Shown here piece by piece: positions 1 to 5,611 of a stretch of DNA of 7,276 nucleotides. The position numbers were made by a program, and so were the translations under genes. The stretch covers positions 1 to 7,276 of the forward strand of contig JAFQPD010000009.1 of assembly GCA_017411945.1 (NCBI GenBank), written 5' to 3'. The stretch's first letter is position 1. Each line of letters begins with the position of its first letter. This stretch comes from Mailhella sp. GTDB taxonomy: Bacteria > Desulfobacterota > Desulfovibrionia > Desulfovibrionales > Desulfovibrionaceae. A model generated the notes under the pieces. The model worked only from the letters and a program-made list of their open reading frames with translations. It was not told where the DNA came from and searched no databases.

Positions 1-56
1 ACTCTCAATTATACTCACAATTTTTGGGGATTCAAGCGGACTTCAGAGGACAATAA

Positions 57-86
57 AAGACATCCTTCGAAATAAAAATCTATAAT
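57..86 (+). promoter_or_regulatory. Candidate sigma-70 promoter upstream of the acetyltransferase gene
   Basis: A perfect -10 hexamer TATAAT lies at 81-86. A -35-like AAGACA (four of six consensus bases) lies at 57-62, with an 18-base spacer. Transcription from here would give a leader of about 160 bases before the acetyltransferase start at 253. That leader holds the hairpin at 129-153 and a C/T-rich stretch at 154-185. The rest of 1-252 shows no supportable gene. The assignment rests on hexamer match and position only. Confidence 0.4.
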
Positions 87-128
87 ATCCAAATGTTATG
101 GATTTTCTCGGATGTGCCTATACCCAAA

Positions 129-153
129 GAAAGCTTTTCTGGAGAAAGCTTTC
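129..153. other. Leader hairpin or weak terminator
   Basis: GAAAGCTTTT (129-138) and GAAAGCTTTC (144-153) form a 10-bp stem with one G-T pair around the five-base loop CTGGA. A C/T-rich run follows on the plus strand, but there is no clean T tract. It could be the terminator of a gene left of the window, or a structured element in the leader of the acetyltransferase gene. The sequence does not decide between these. Confidence 0.4.
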
Positions 154-252
154 CTTCCCTCCCCCTGCACCCCCTCCCTTCCTTCAAAGACTTTTAATTG
201 CAAAAGCCGCTGTGTTCATGGAACGGCGACTTTATTTTTAGGCGAAACAGCT

Positions 253-699
253 ATGGTGATAACGCAGGTCAAAAAAGAAAAACGAGTGGCGGACCTTGTG
301 GAAGGACTCCTCACCGTCTGGGAATCCTCCGTGCGGGCCACGCATCTTTTTCTGCGGGAAGGCGACGTGGACTATCTGCGGCCTTTCGTCAAACAAGGTC
401 TTCAGGAAGTCCCCCTTCTCTTCTATGCGGAAGAAAATGGGGCTCCATGCGCCTTCCTCGGCATGGAAGGAAACAGCATCGAGATGCTCTTCGTTGCGGC
501 AGAACTTCGGGGAAAGGGCATAGGCTCAGCCCTCATGCGTGAAGCCTTGACTCGCAATGCCTGCCGCGTGGATGTGAACGAGCAGAATCCGCAGGCTCTG
601 GACTTTTACCGCCGCTTCGGCTTCGAGGTCGTCTCACGAGATGAAGTGGACGGCCTCGGCCTGCCCTACCCCATACTGCACTGCACTCTGAAGAAATAG
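253..699 (+). CDS. yjaB: GNAT family N-acetyltransferase, YjaB-like
   Basis: This encodes a 148-residue cytoplasmic GNAT acetyltransferase, expected to move an acetyl group from acetyl-CoA to an amine. The fold is recognisable: an N-terminal helix with VWESSVRATHLFL (about 22-34), the acetyl-CoA pyrophosphate loop R86-G-K-G-I-G91, then VNEQN (108-112) and FYRRFGF (118-124) with Tyr119 at the usual general-acid position. The VNEQN, FYRRFGF and DGLGLPYPIL segments resemble E. coli YjaB as I remember it, and the length matches (about 147). The in-frame ATG at 112 would add 47 residues encoded by C/T-rich leader DNA with no GNAT character, so I chose the ATG at 253. That start has only a weak AGG about nine bases upstream. 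The substrate is not predictable from sequence. The gene is convergent with glpQ and ends in their shared terminator. Confidence 0.85.
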   Translation: MVITQVKKEKRVADLVEGLLTVWESSVRATHLFLREGDVDYLRPFVKQGLQEVPLLFYAEENGAPCAFLGMEGNSIEMLFVAAELRGKGIGSALMREALTRNACRVDVNEQNPQALDFYRRFGFEVVSRDEVDGLGLPYPILHCTLKK

Positions 700-701
700 G
701 A

Positions 702-732
702 AAGCCCCGTTCCACAGAATGGAGCGGGGCTT
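702..732. terminator. Shared bidirectional hairpin terminator
   Basis: AAGCCCCGTTCCA (702-714) pairs with TGGAGCGGGGCTT (720-732) as a 13-bp stem with one G-T pair around the loop CAGAA. It begins three bases after the acetyltransferase stop and lies 33 bases beyond the stop of the convergent glpQ gene. It can therefore serve both transcripts. T tracts are short on both sides. Confidence 0.75.
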
Positions 733-764
733 CGTTCATATCTCAGGGCGAGCCTGAAAATGGT

Positions 765-1799
765 TTAGCGGAGGCCGTTCTTCTTCAGGTATTCGACAAC
801 GTTGCCGGCGAAGTCAGAGAAGAGGCCGTCGAGCTTCAGTTCCTTGAAGGCGCAGTCGAGAACAGCGTCGGAATCCTTGAAGCCCTTGAGGGGCTTATCC
901 ACGCGGTGGGTCCAGCTATGCACCTTCATGCCATGCTTGCGGGCGAGTTCAGCCACGTTGTTGATGGTGTAGCCCTTGCCATCGGCAGTGGGCACGGCCA
1001 TGTGGGAGAACCAGGGCGCGAAGATGGTAGCCTGCTTGGAGACTTCAGCGATGCCCTCGGGGGTAAGCAGCCATTCGTGGCGGGCCTTGTCGTGGTAGGG
1101 AGCGTCCCAGATTTCCACGAGCATGCAGAGTTCGCCCTTCCAGCCCTTGGAACGGGCGGACATGACGGCTTCGTAGTCGAAGATCTGCAGGATGGACTTG
1201 GCTTCCATGCTGTTGTAGCCGTATTCGTCCAGCATCTTGATGGTGGCGGCCACGATGTCCTTGCCTTCTTCCTTGTAGAAAGCGGGCTGCTTCACTTCAA
1301 CGTACACGCCGATGTTCTTGCCGGTGGACTTGTTCAGGCCCTTCACGAGTTCCAGTTCTTCACGCAGAGTGGGAACGCGGAAGTCGATGCCGGTGTTCAC
1401 AGGGAAGCGGCCTTCGAACGCGGGCTTGCCGGTCTTGGGGTTGAAGCGTTCGGTGACGATGAGGCTCTTGATTTCCTCAAGGGTGAAGTCAACGGCGTAG
1501 TATCTGCCGTTGGCGCGAGCGCGGTTGGGGAACTTCTTGGCCACGTCGGTGTTGGCGTCGAGGGTGTAGTCATGCATGACAACGAGGTGGTTGTCCTTGG
1601 TCATGACAACGTCCTGCTCGATGTAGTCAGGTTCCATGGCATAGGCCATGGCCTTGGCTTCGAGGGTGTGTTCGGGCAGGAAGCCGGAAGCGCCGCGGTG
1701 GGCGGCAACGGCGGGGCGATACTCGGCGGCGAAAGCGTCCACGGCGCCGGTGAGGCCCATGAGCATCATGAGGCCAGCGGAAACGAGAAACTTATTCAT
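765..1799 (-). CDS. glpQ: Periplasmic glycerophosphodiester phosphodiesterase GlpQ
   Basis: This is a 344-residue enzyme that hydrolyses glycerophosphodiesters (deacylated phospholipid head groups) to sn-glycerol 3-phosphate and an alcohol. A hydrophobic signal peptide (1-24) ends at AFA-A, so the enzyme should be exported to the periplasm. The TIM-barrel GDPD motifs are intact: H34-R-G with LPEHTLEAKAMAYA, the metal ligands in E61-Q-D63, the catalytic H76-D77, and the barrel acid E168 in VYVEVKQP. Blocks such as GRYYAVDFTLEEIKSL and NKSTGKNIG match E. coli GlpQ closely, and the length is typical. The ATG at 1799 is preceded by AAGGAG nine bases upstream. A TTG at 1853 would add 18 residues ahead of the signal peptide and is rejected. 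The gene is downstream of, and co-directional with, the response regulator (109-base gap). No glpT or glycerol kinase is in the window. Confidence 0.95.
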   Translation of the reverse strand: MNKFLVSAGLMMLMGLTGAVDAFAAEYRPAVAAHRGASGFLPEHTLEAKAMAYAMEPDYIEQDVVMTKDNHLVVMHDYTLDANTDVAKKFPNRARANGRYYAVDFTLEEIKSLIVTERFNPKTGKPAFEGRFPVNTGIDFRVPTLREELELVKGLNKSTGKNIGVYVEVKQPAFYKEEGKDIVAATIKMLDEYGYNSMEAKSILQIFDYEAVMSARSKGWKGELCMLVEIWDAPYHDKARHEWLLTPEGIAEVSKQATIFAPWFSHMAVPTADGKGYTINNVAELARKHGMKVHSWTHRVDKPLKGFKDSDAVLDCAFKELKLDGLFSDFAGNVVEYLKKNGLR

Positions 1800-1896
1800 G
1801 GGAGTACTCTCCTTTTTTACAGGCCAGCCGGATGCGGGCCACGTTGAAAACAAAGTAATCTAATCGGAAATGCCGCGCAAGAGCTGGCACTTCTCT

Positions 1897-1912
1897 TTTA
1901 CCTTTTCTTTAC
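1897..1912 (-). promoter_or_regulatory. Direct repeat upstream of glpQ, possible regulator site
   Basis: On the minus strand GTAAA occurs twice exactly 11 bases apart (plus-strand TTTAC at 1908-1912 and 1897-1901), overlapping the response-regulator stop codon and about 95 bases upstream of glpQ. OmpR/PhoB-family regulators commonly bind tandem repeats of about 11-base pitch. The surrounding DNA is a purine tract, so chance is a serious alternative. No convincing promoter hexamers were seen in the 1800-1908 gap. Confidence 0.2.
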
Positions 1913-2616
1913 TTTTCCTCTCCGTTTTCCAGCCGGAAGCCCACATGAGAAACGGTTTTAATGAGGGGCTTGCCCGCCTCTTCCAGAGCTTTGCGAAGCA
2001 GATGGATATGCGTGCGCAGGGAATCGCTGTCGGGCGGGGAGTCGCCGTAGATTTCCAGCTCCAGTTCCTTGCGGGTGACCACGCCGGGCGCGGAACGCAT
2101 GAGACGCGCCAGCAGAGTGAAGCAGGTTGGGCGCAGGCGCAGGGGCTTGCCGCCGCAGAGCACCGTATGGGTCTGCGGGTCCAGCTCCAGCCCGGCCCAG
2201 CGCAGAACACGGGAAGAATGCTGTATGCGGGCCCGGCGCACCACTGCGCGTATGCGGGCTTCCATTTCCAGAAAATCGAAAGGCTTGACGAGGAAGTCGT
2301 CCGCGCCCCAGTTGAGGCAGAGCACGCGGCTTTCTATCGACTCGCTGCTGGTCATCATGATGACGGGTATCTCACTGCCGGATTCCGTACGCAGGCGGCG
2401 GCAGAGGGTGAGCCCGTCCATGCCGGGGAGCATGACGTCTATGAGCAAGGCATCGTAAGCTTCGGTGGCGGCTCTCTGCCATCCGAGCATGCCGCTGGTC
2501 GCGCTGTCCAGCACATAGCCCAGCGGCTCAAGGTAGGCGTATATCTGCTCTGTGAGCTGTTCGTCGCTCTCGATGACGAGCAGTCGAATATTTTTCCCCT
2601 GCGAAAGATCCAGCAC
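1909..2616 (-). CDS. OmpR/PhoB-family response regulator (orphan in this window)
   Basis: A 235-residue two-component response regulator: receiver domain (about 10-126) and winged-helix DNA-binding domain (about 134-231). The phosphoacceptor is D60 in LLIDVMLPGMDG. Switch T89 (IMMTSS) and K111 (LVKPFDF) are present. The acidic pocket is unusual: where OmpR has D-D-D, this protein has E16-S17-D18, so one Mg-binding Asp is Ser. The winged helix shows GVVTRKELELEIYG, THIHLLRKALEE and LIKTVSHVGFRL. I chose the GTG at 2616, preceded by GAGG seven bases upstream, because it gives a normal OmpR length. The in-frame ATG at 2733 lies in the loop of a terminator and would add 39 unrelated residues. A -10-like TATACT (plus-strand 2680-2685) lacks a good -35. 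No sensor kinase is next to it. Its target is unknown; glpQ is the downstream neighbour. Confidence 0.9.
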   Translation of the reverse strand: MLDLSQGKNIRLLVIESDEQLTEQIYAYLEPLGYVLDSATSGMLGWQRAATEAYDALLIDVMLPGMDGLTLCRRLRTESGSEIPVIMMTSSESIESRVLCLNWGADDFLVKPFDFLEMEARIRAVVRRARIQHSSRVLRWAGLELDPQTHTVLCGGKPLRLRPTCFTLLARLMRSAPGVVTRKELELEIYGDSPPDSDSLRTHIHLLRKALEEAGKPLIKTVSHVGFRLENGEEK

Positions 2617-2633
2617 TGCATGACCTCGTTTTT

Positions 2634-2649
2634 CTGGAATATATACCAG
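2634..2649. promoter_or_regulatory. Dyad just upstream of the response regulator start
   Basis: CTGGAATATATACCAG is a 16-base dyad with seven of eight pairs matching. It ends 18 bases before the GTG start, next to the ribosome-binding region. It may be an operator or an mRNA hairpin. Only the symmetry and position support it. Confidence 0.3.
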
Positions 2650-2716
2650 CTTGCGGCAAAAATCACGCGGGGAACACAAAGTATATTTTATTGTGATATA
2701 ACAGCATGATAGATAA

Positions 2717-2745
2717 AAGCCCGGAGGCGTCATGCTTCCGGGCTT
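2717..2745 (-). terminator. Intrinsic terminator of porin 1
   Basis: On the minus strand a 12-bp stem (plus-strand arms 2717-2728 and 2734-2745, one G-T pair) encloses a five-base loop and is followed by TTTTATCT. It lies about 110 bases beyond the porin 1 stop and before the response regulator start. It therefore separates the two transcription units. Its counterpart after porin 2 is at 7234-7262. Confidence 0.8.
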
Positions 2746-2778
2746 CTATGTGTCCTTCGCGGCTTGCTTAAACGCAGA

Positions 2779-2804
2779 GCGGGGGAAGGTTTCCCTTCCC
2801 CCGC
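2779..2804 (-). other. 3' UTR hairpin of porin 1 with GAAA loop
   Basis: On the minus strand GCGGGGGAAGG and CCTTCCCCCGC form a perfect 11-bp stem closed by the tetraloop GAAA. No T tract follows, and a proper terminator lies about 35 bases further on. It therefore looks more like an mRNA 3'-end stabilising element than the terminator itself. The same hairpin follows porin 2 at 7175-7200. Confidence 0.7.
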
Positions 2805-2852
2805 GGAACTTCGCTAGGCGCTAAGTCCGAAGCGGTCTAACACCGCATGGAA

Positions 2853-4148
2853 TTAGAAGCGGAAGTCGAAGGTGAGGCCGGCGTACCAGTCGTCTTCGTC
2901 ACCAGCGGCAGCTTCGGTAGCCTTGCCGAAGTCGTTGATGACATAGGCGAGTTCGAGGCGAGCGGTGAGGTTCTTGTAGATCTTGTACTTGTTGTTCAGG
3001 GTGAGTTCGACGACGGCGTCATCTTCGGTCAGGAAGACATCACCAGCGTACTTTTCATCGTTGGTACCCTTCATGTAGGTCACATGGAAGTCATGGGTAA
3101 GGCCGGAGATGAAGGACATGTCTTCGATACCAACCTGCACAGCCCAGTTACCATCGTTGAGGGTCTGAGAGGGGTTGGTGAGGGCGGCGTAACCATCATA
3201 AATGTGGTTGGTGCCAGCGAAGTAGCCAGCGCTGGGCATGTAGCCTTCGCCGTCCTTATCCAGACCGGAGAAGTACCAGGCGCCGAGCACGGGAGTACCG
3301 AAGGCGGTCTTGTAGGAAGCCTTGGCCTGCACGTTCCAGCCGTCGGTGTCCTCAGCGGAATGCTTGCCTTCGAAGGTGCCGTAAGCGGCAGAGAGCTTCA
3401 GGGTGAAGGGATCGAAGAAGGACAGGGTGGAGGTGAAGCCGACCCAGTAAGCGTCGCCTTCGCCTTCGACAGTGCGGCCGCCGTTCCAGCCGTTGTTGGC
3501 ATAGTGGCTCTTAATTTCTTTCTTTTCATCCTCATAGCGGGGATCATCCAGAGCAGCGTAGGCAGCATACACAGCGCCGGACACGCCGTCGAACTTCAGG
3601 TTGGCGGCAACAGCGAACATGTCGTCGGACACGTTGTTGTCGACGTCAGTGCCGTTGCCAACGGCAAGACGGGTCCACAGAGCGGTAAGGCCGAAGTTGT
3701 CGGTCACAGGAGCGGTCACGACCACGCCTTCACGGTTGCCGTAGCCGCCGCCGAGGATGGAGTTTTCGCCGAAGGCTTCAGCGGGAAGGCCGAGCTGATG
3801 ACGGCCGGAACGGACCTTGATGGAGGTGCCGGGCACGGTCCAGTCGAGGTACATCATGCGCACGGTGACGTCGTTGGTCTGGTTACGGCCGTGCTTGTCG
3901 GCGTTACCCCACTGGTTGCCGTGGTTCAGCTGGAACTGCACGTAAGCGGAGAGGTTTTCGGAGGCAGCCATGGTCAGGCCAAGGCGCATACGATGGAGGT
4001 TGTTTTCCTGATTGGCACCATCGAAACCGGAGTAGGTGGAGAAGGTGGTGCGATAGCGGGCGTCGACCTTGATGTCAACAGCGTTAGCGGGAGCGGAAGC
4101 GGCCACGACCATGCCGGCGGCGGCGAGAAGAGTAACGAGCTTCTTCAT
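2853..4148 (-). CDS. Desulfovibrio-type trimeric outer membrane porin (porin 1)
   Basis: A 431-residue outer membrane beta-barrel porin, expected to form trimers allowing passive passage of small solutes. The signal peptide (1-23) ends ANA, giving a mature start VDIKVDARYRT. The body has alternating beta-strand segments and many Gly and aromatic residues. The C-terminus LTFDFRF ends in Phe, the usual barrel-assembly signal. It belongs to the family annotated as outer membrane homotrimeric porin in Desulfovibrionaceae. It is about 80% identical to porin 2. The differences cluster at 35-50, 164-174, 201-227 (ten residues longer than porin 2), 322-334, 360-373 and 407-417, likely loops or turns. 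AAAGGA lies eight bases before the ATG. Its ATG overlaps the integrase TGA (ATGA). No good promoter is visible directly upstream, so expression may depend on integrase read-through or on inversion of the spacer. Confidence 0.95.
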   Translation of the reverse strand: MKKLVTLLAAAGMVVAASAPANAVDIKVDARYRTTFSTYSGFDGANQENNLHRMRLGLTMAASENLSAYVQFQLNHGNQWGNADKHGRNQTNDVTVRMMYLDWTVPGTSIKVRSGRHQLGLPAEAFGENSILGGGYGNREGVVVTAPVTDNFGLTALWTRLAVGNGTDVDNNVSDDMFAVAANLKFDGVSGAVYAAYAALDDPRYEDEKKEIKSHYANNGWNGGRTVEGEGDAYWVGFTSTLSFFDPFTLKLSAAYGTFEGKHSAEDTDGWNVQAKASYKTAFGTPVLGAWYFSGLDKDGEGYMPSAGYFAGTNHIYDGYAALTNPSQTLNDGNWAVQVGIEDMSFISGLTHDFHVTYMKGTNDEKYAGDVFLTEDDAVVELTLNNKYKIYKNLTARLELAYVINDFGKATEAAAGDEDDWYAGLTFDFRF

Positions 4149-5560
4149 AGTGTCATTCCTTTGAAAAATTCGGCCCAGAATTGAGCCTTGGTTTGGGGTG
4201 TGGAAAATCCCTCTTTTTTCTTATTTTCGGAACAACATACTGGACTTTCTCGGTTTATCTTCTGCCTCGCTTTCTCTGGACTCCCATCGGGACCCCTATT
4301 TTTAAAAGCTGAAAGAGACGAAGCCCGGGGCGTTCCGTCTCTTTCGGCTTCAAAGGGGCGGCTTTCTGCTCGAAGCTTGTCAAGGTACTGCGCCCAGTGC
4401 TCCATCATGTGGCGGCGTTCCGCAAGGTGCGCTGTGCGGTTGTAGGCCCTGCCGTTGGGGTCGCGCACTTTGTGGGCAAGCTGTTGCTCGATGAGCTCGC
4501 ACCGCTCGTGCAGTTCTTCATCCAGAAGCGTCCGCGCCATGGCCCTGAAGCCGTGCGGCGTCATTTCTTCACGGCGTATCCCCATGGCCCGCAACGCCAC
4601 CAGCAGGGAATTCCTGCCCATGGGCCCGGCCTTCCCACACTGATGCGGGAACACCCATTCCTTACTGCCGGTAACGGCATGCAGGCGGCGCAGTATGTCC
4701 AGCACCTGAGGGGCAAGAGGAACGATGTGCGGAGTGCCGGTTTTGCTCACTGTGTACCGCCATTCGCCGGACTCGAAGTCTATGTCCGCCCAGCGGGCGC
4801 ATTGGAGTTCGCCGGGGCGCACGAAAACATACGGGGCTATCTTCAGCGCGCAGGAGATGACGAAACTGCCGGGGTAGGCGTCTATGGCACGCAGAAGGCG
4901 GCCCACTCCCTTGGGTTCTGTCATGGCGGCACGGTGCTTCACCCTATGCGCTTTCAGGCTTCCGCGCAAAGAGGGGGTAGGGTCGGCTTCTGCCTTGCCC
5001 ACGGCAACGGCGTAGCGCATGACCATGCCGCAAAGCATGGATATCTGCCGGGAAAGATATATCCTGCCCTGTGCCTCAAAGTTCCTGAGCAATGCCAGTA
5101 TGTCCGGCGTCTTCAGTTCGGCGGCGGGCCTGCCCCCTACAAAGGGGAAGACGCAATTTTCCAGAATCCTGCGGTAGATGCGAAGGCTCTGCGGCTTGAC
5201 CTTGGAAGAGTGGATCTCCAGCCACTCGTGCGAAACGGCTTCGAAGGAATTCCCGGCGCGGTTCCTGAGGGCGGCTTTCCGCTCTTTGCGCACCTGCCCC
5301 GGGTCGAGCCCGGCGGCGCGCTGTGCCCTTGCTTCGTCGCGCATGCGCCGTGCCTGCTTCAGCGATACTTCGGGGAAGCGGCCGAAGGTGAGCAGGCTCT
5401 CCTTGCCGTCGTTTTTCCTGTATTTCATTTTCCAGTACTTGTTCCCGGAAGGGTTGACCCGCAGGAAAAGCCCGCCGCCATCGAACAGCTTATACATCGC
5501 GGCCCTTGGCTTGGCATTCTGCACCTGAAGAGCCGTCAAGGGTTTTATCAGTCTTGCCAT
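4145..5560 (-). CDS. P4-type (DUF4102) tyrosine recombinase/integrase between the two porins
   Basis: A 471-residue site-specific recombinase. Domains: arm-type DNA-binding DUF4102 (about 5-95; DGGGLFLRV, FGRFPEVSLKQAR), core-binding SAM-like domain (about 105-190) and catalytic domain (about 215-395). All catalytic residues are present: R248 (VRPGEL), K273 (SKTGTPH), H336-G-F-R339, H363 (LAHK) and the nucleophile Y373 (AYNR). The family usually ends near residue 395-400 (MEHWAQYLDKL here). Residues 401-471 are an unfamiliar charged tail using rare codons (AGG, ATA, CGA), and 449-471 are encoded by the porin leader repeat. A strong SD, GAGGAGGT, precedes the ATG by five bases. The stop overlaps the porin 1 start, so the two may be translationally coupled. 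No tRNA, excisionase or other phage or island gene is present. That suggests a resident DNA invertase rather than an element integrase, but this is inference. Confidence 0.93.
   Translation of the reverse strand: MARLIKPLTALQVQNAKPRAAMYKLFDGGGLFLRVNPSGNKYWKMKYRKNDGKESLLTFGRFPEVSLKQARRMRDEARAQRAAGLDPGQVRKERKAALRNRAGNSFEAVSHEWLEIHSSKVKPQSLRIYRRILENCVFPFVGGRPAAELKTPDILALLRNFEAQGRIYLSRQISMLCGMVMRYAVAVGKAEADPTPSLRGSLKAHRVKHRAAMTEPKGVGRLLRAIDAYPGSFVISCALKIAPYVFVRPGELQCARWADIDFESGEWRYTVSKTGTPHIVPLAPQVLDILRRLHAVTGSKEWVFPHQCGKAGPMGRNSLLVALRAMGIRREEMTPHGFRAMARTLLDEELHERCELIEQQLAHKVRDPNGRAYNRTAHLAERRHMMEHWAQYLDKLRAESRPFEAERDGTPRASSLSAFKNRGPDGSPEKARQKINRESPVCCSENKKKEGFSTPQTKAQFWAEFFKGMTL
4172..4187 (-). 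other. Leader hairpin of porin 1
   Basis: The minus strand reads GGCTCA-ATTC-TGGGCC, which pairs fully in RNA with one U-G pair. Relative to the porin 2 leader (5822-5837) the loop and one stem base have changed, but pairing survives. The T-to-A and G-to-A differences also matter for the integrase frame: here it stays open, whereas the porin 2 version would contain TGA. Confidence 0.5.
4202..4219 (-). other. Candidate recombination core, porin 1 side
   Basis: On the minus strand this reads AAAAAAGAGGGATTTTCC. The last 16 bases are shared with 5792-5807 in inverted orientation and lie exactly where homology between the porin leaders ends. The four-base arms AAAA and TTTT flank GAGGGA. A crossover core at the homology boundary is plausible for a tyrosine recombinase but unproven. 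Confidence 0.35.
4308..4348 (-). terminator. Possible terminator-like hairpin inside the integrase 3' coding tail
   Basis: GAAAGAGACG (4311-4320) and CGTCTCTTTC (4336-4345) are perfect inverted repeats, extendable to 13 bases with one mismatch, around a 15-base GC-rich loop. On the minus strand the structure is followed by CTTTTAAAAATAG. It overlaps codons 405-418, just past the conserved catalytic domain. It could attenuate transcription into porin 1, or be the relic of a terminator now read through by the extended frame. Confidence 0.4.
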
Positions 5561-5565
5561 AGGCT

Positions 5566-5573
5566 ACCTCCTC
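5566..5573 (-). promoter_or_regulatory. Strong ribosome binding site of the integrase
   Basis: The minus strand carries GAGGAGGT five bases before the ATG at 5560, which fixes that start and predicts efficient translation once transcribed. Confidence 0.85.
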
Positions 5574-5581
5574 AGGGCATC

Positions 5582-5611
5582 GGGTCTTGTTCCAGACCCC
5601 CATTCAGACCC
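5582..5611. repeat. Three GGGTCT/AGACCC hexamers at 12-base pitch
   Basis: GGGTCT at 5582-5587 and AGACCC at 5594-5599 form a perfect dyad with a six-base spacer. A third copy, AGACCC, follows at 5606-5611. The start-to-start distance is exactly 12 bases each time. The array lies 20-50 bases upstream of the integrase start, over the expected -10 and transcription start of its candidate promoter. It suits an operator or arm-type recombinase sites. No protein can be named. Confidence 0.5.

Larger units (their letters stand above)
2766..4217. repeat. Left arm of large imperfect inverted repeat (porin 1 arm)
   Basis: This arm holds porin 1 with its leader and 3' UTR and is inverted relative to 5792-7213. 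The inner end (4047-4217) matches 5792-5962 at 166 of 171 positions with no gaps. The outer end (2766-2900) matches 7079-7213 at 133 of 135 positions. Between them are identical blocks, including silent sites (for example 3362-3420 against 6559-6617), separated by divergent segments with small indels. Identity stops abruptly at 2766 and 4217. Confidence 0.95.

Noticed and set aside
112..252. 47-codon N-terminal extension of the acetyltransferase
   Set aside because: It is encoded by C/T-rich leader with a hairpin, is absent from the YjaB family length, and precedes the family-typical start at 253.
906..1847. Plus-strand frame antisense to glpQ
   Set aside because: Low-complexity Gly/Val/His-rich shadow of a well-conserved GlpQ gene.
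1800..1853. 18-codon extension of GlpQ from a TTG
   Set aside because: It would precede the signal peptide and bypass the clear AAGGAG-ATG start at 1799.
1870..2709. Plus-strand frame antisense to the response regulator
   Set aside because: The opposite strand encodes a full OmpR-type regulator; no recognisable domain is seen in this frame.
2847..4184. Long plus-strand open frame antisense to porin 1, with a similar one antisense to porin 2 (5825-7132, minus)
   Set aside because: Both are mirror frames of GC-biased porin codons. They are Gly/Val/Glu-rich and lack any domain pattern. Their resemblance to each other follows from the porins being paralogous.
4145..5560. Integrase as the marker of an integrated phage or genomic island
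   Set aside because: No tRNA, direct att repeats, excisionase, replication, cargo or phage genes are visible; the flanks are inverted porin arms. Not excluded as the evolutionary origin.
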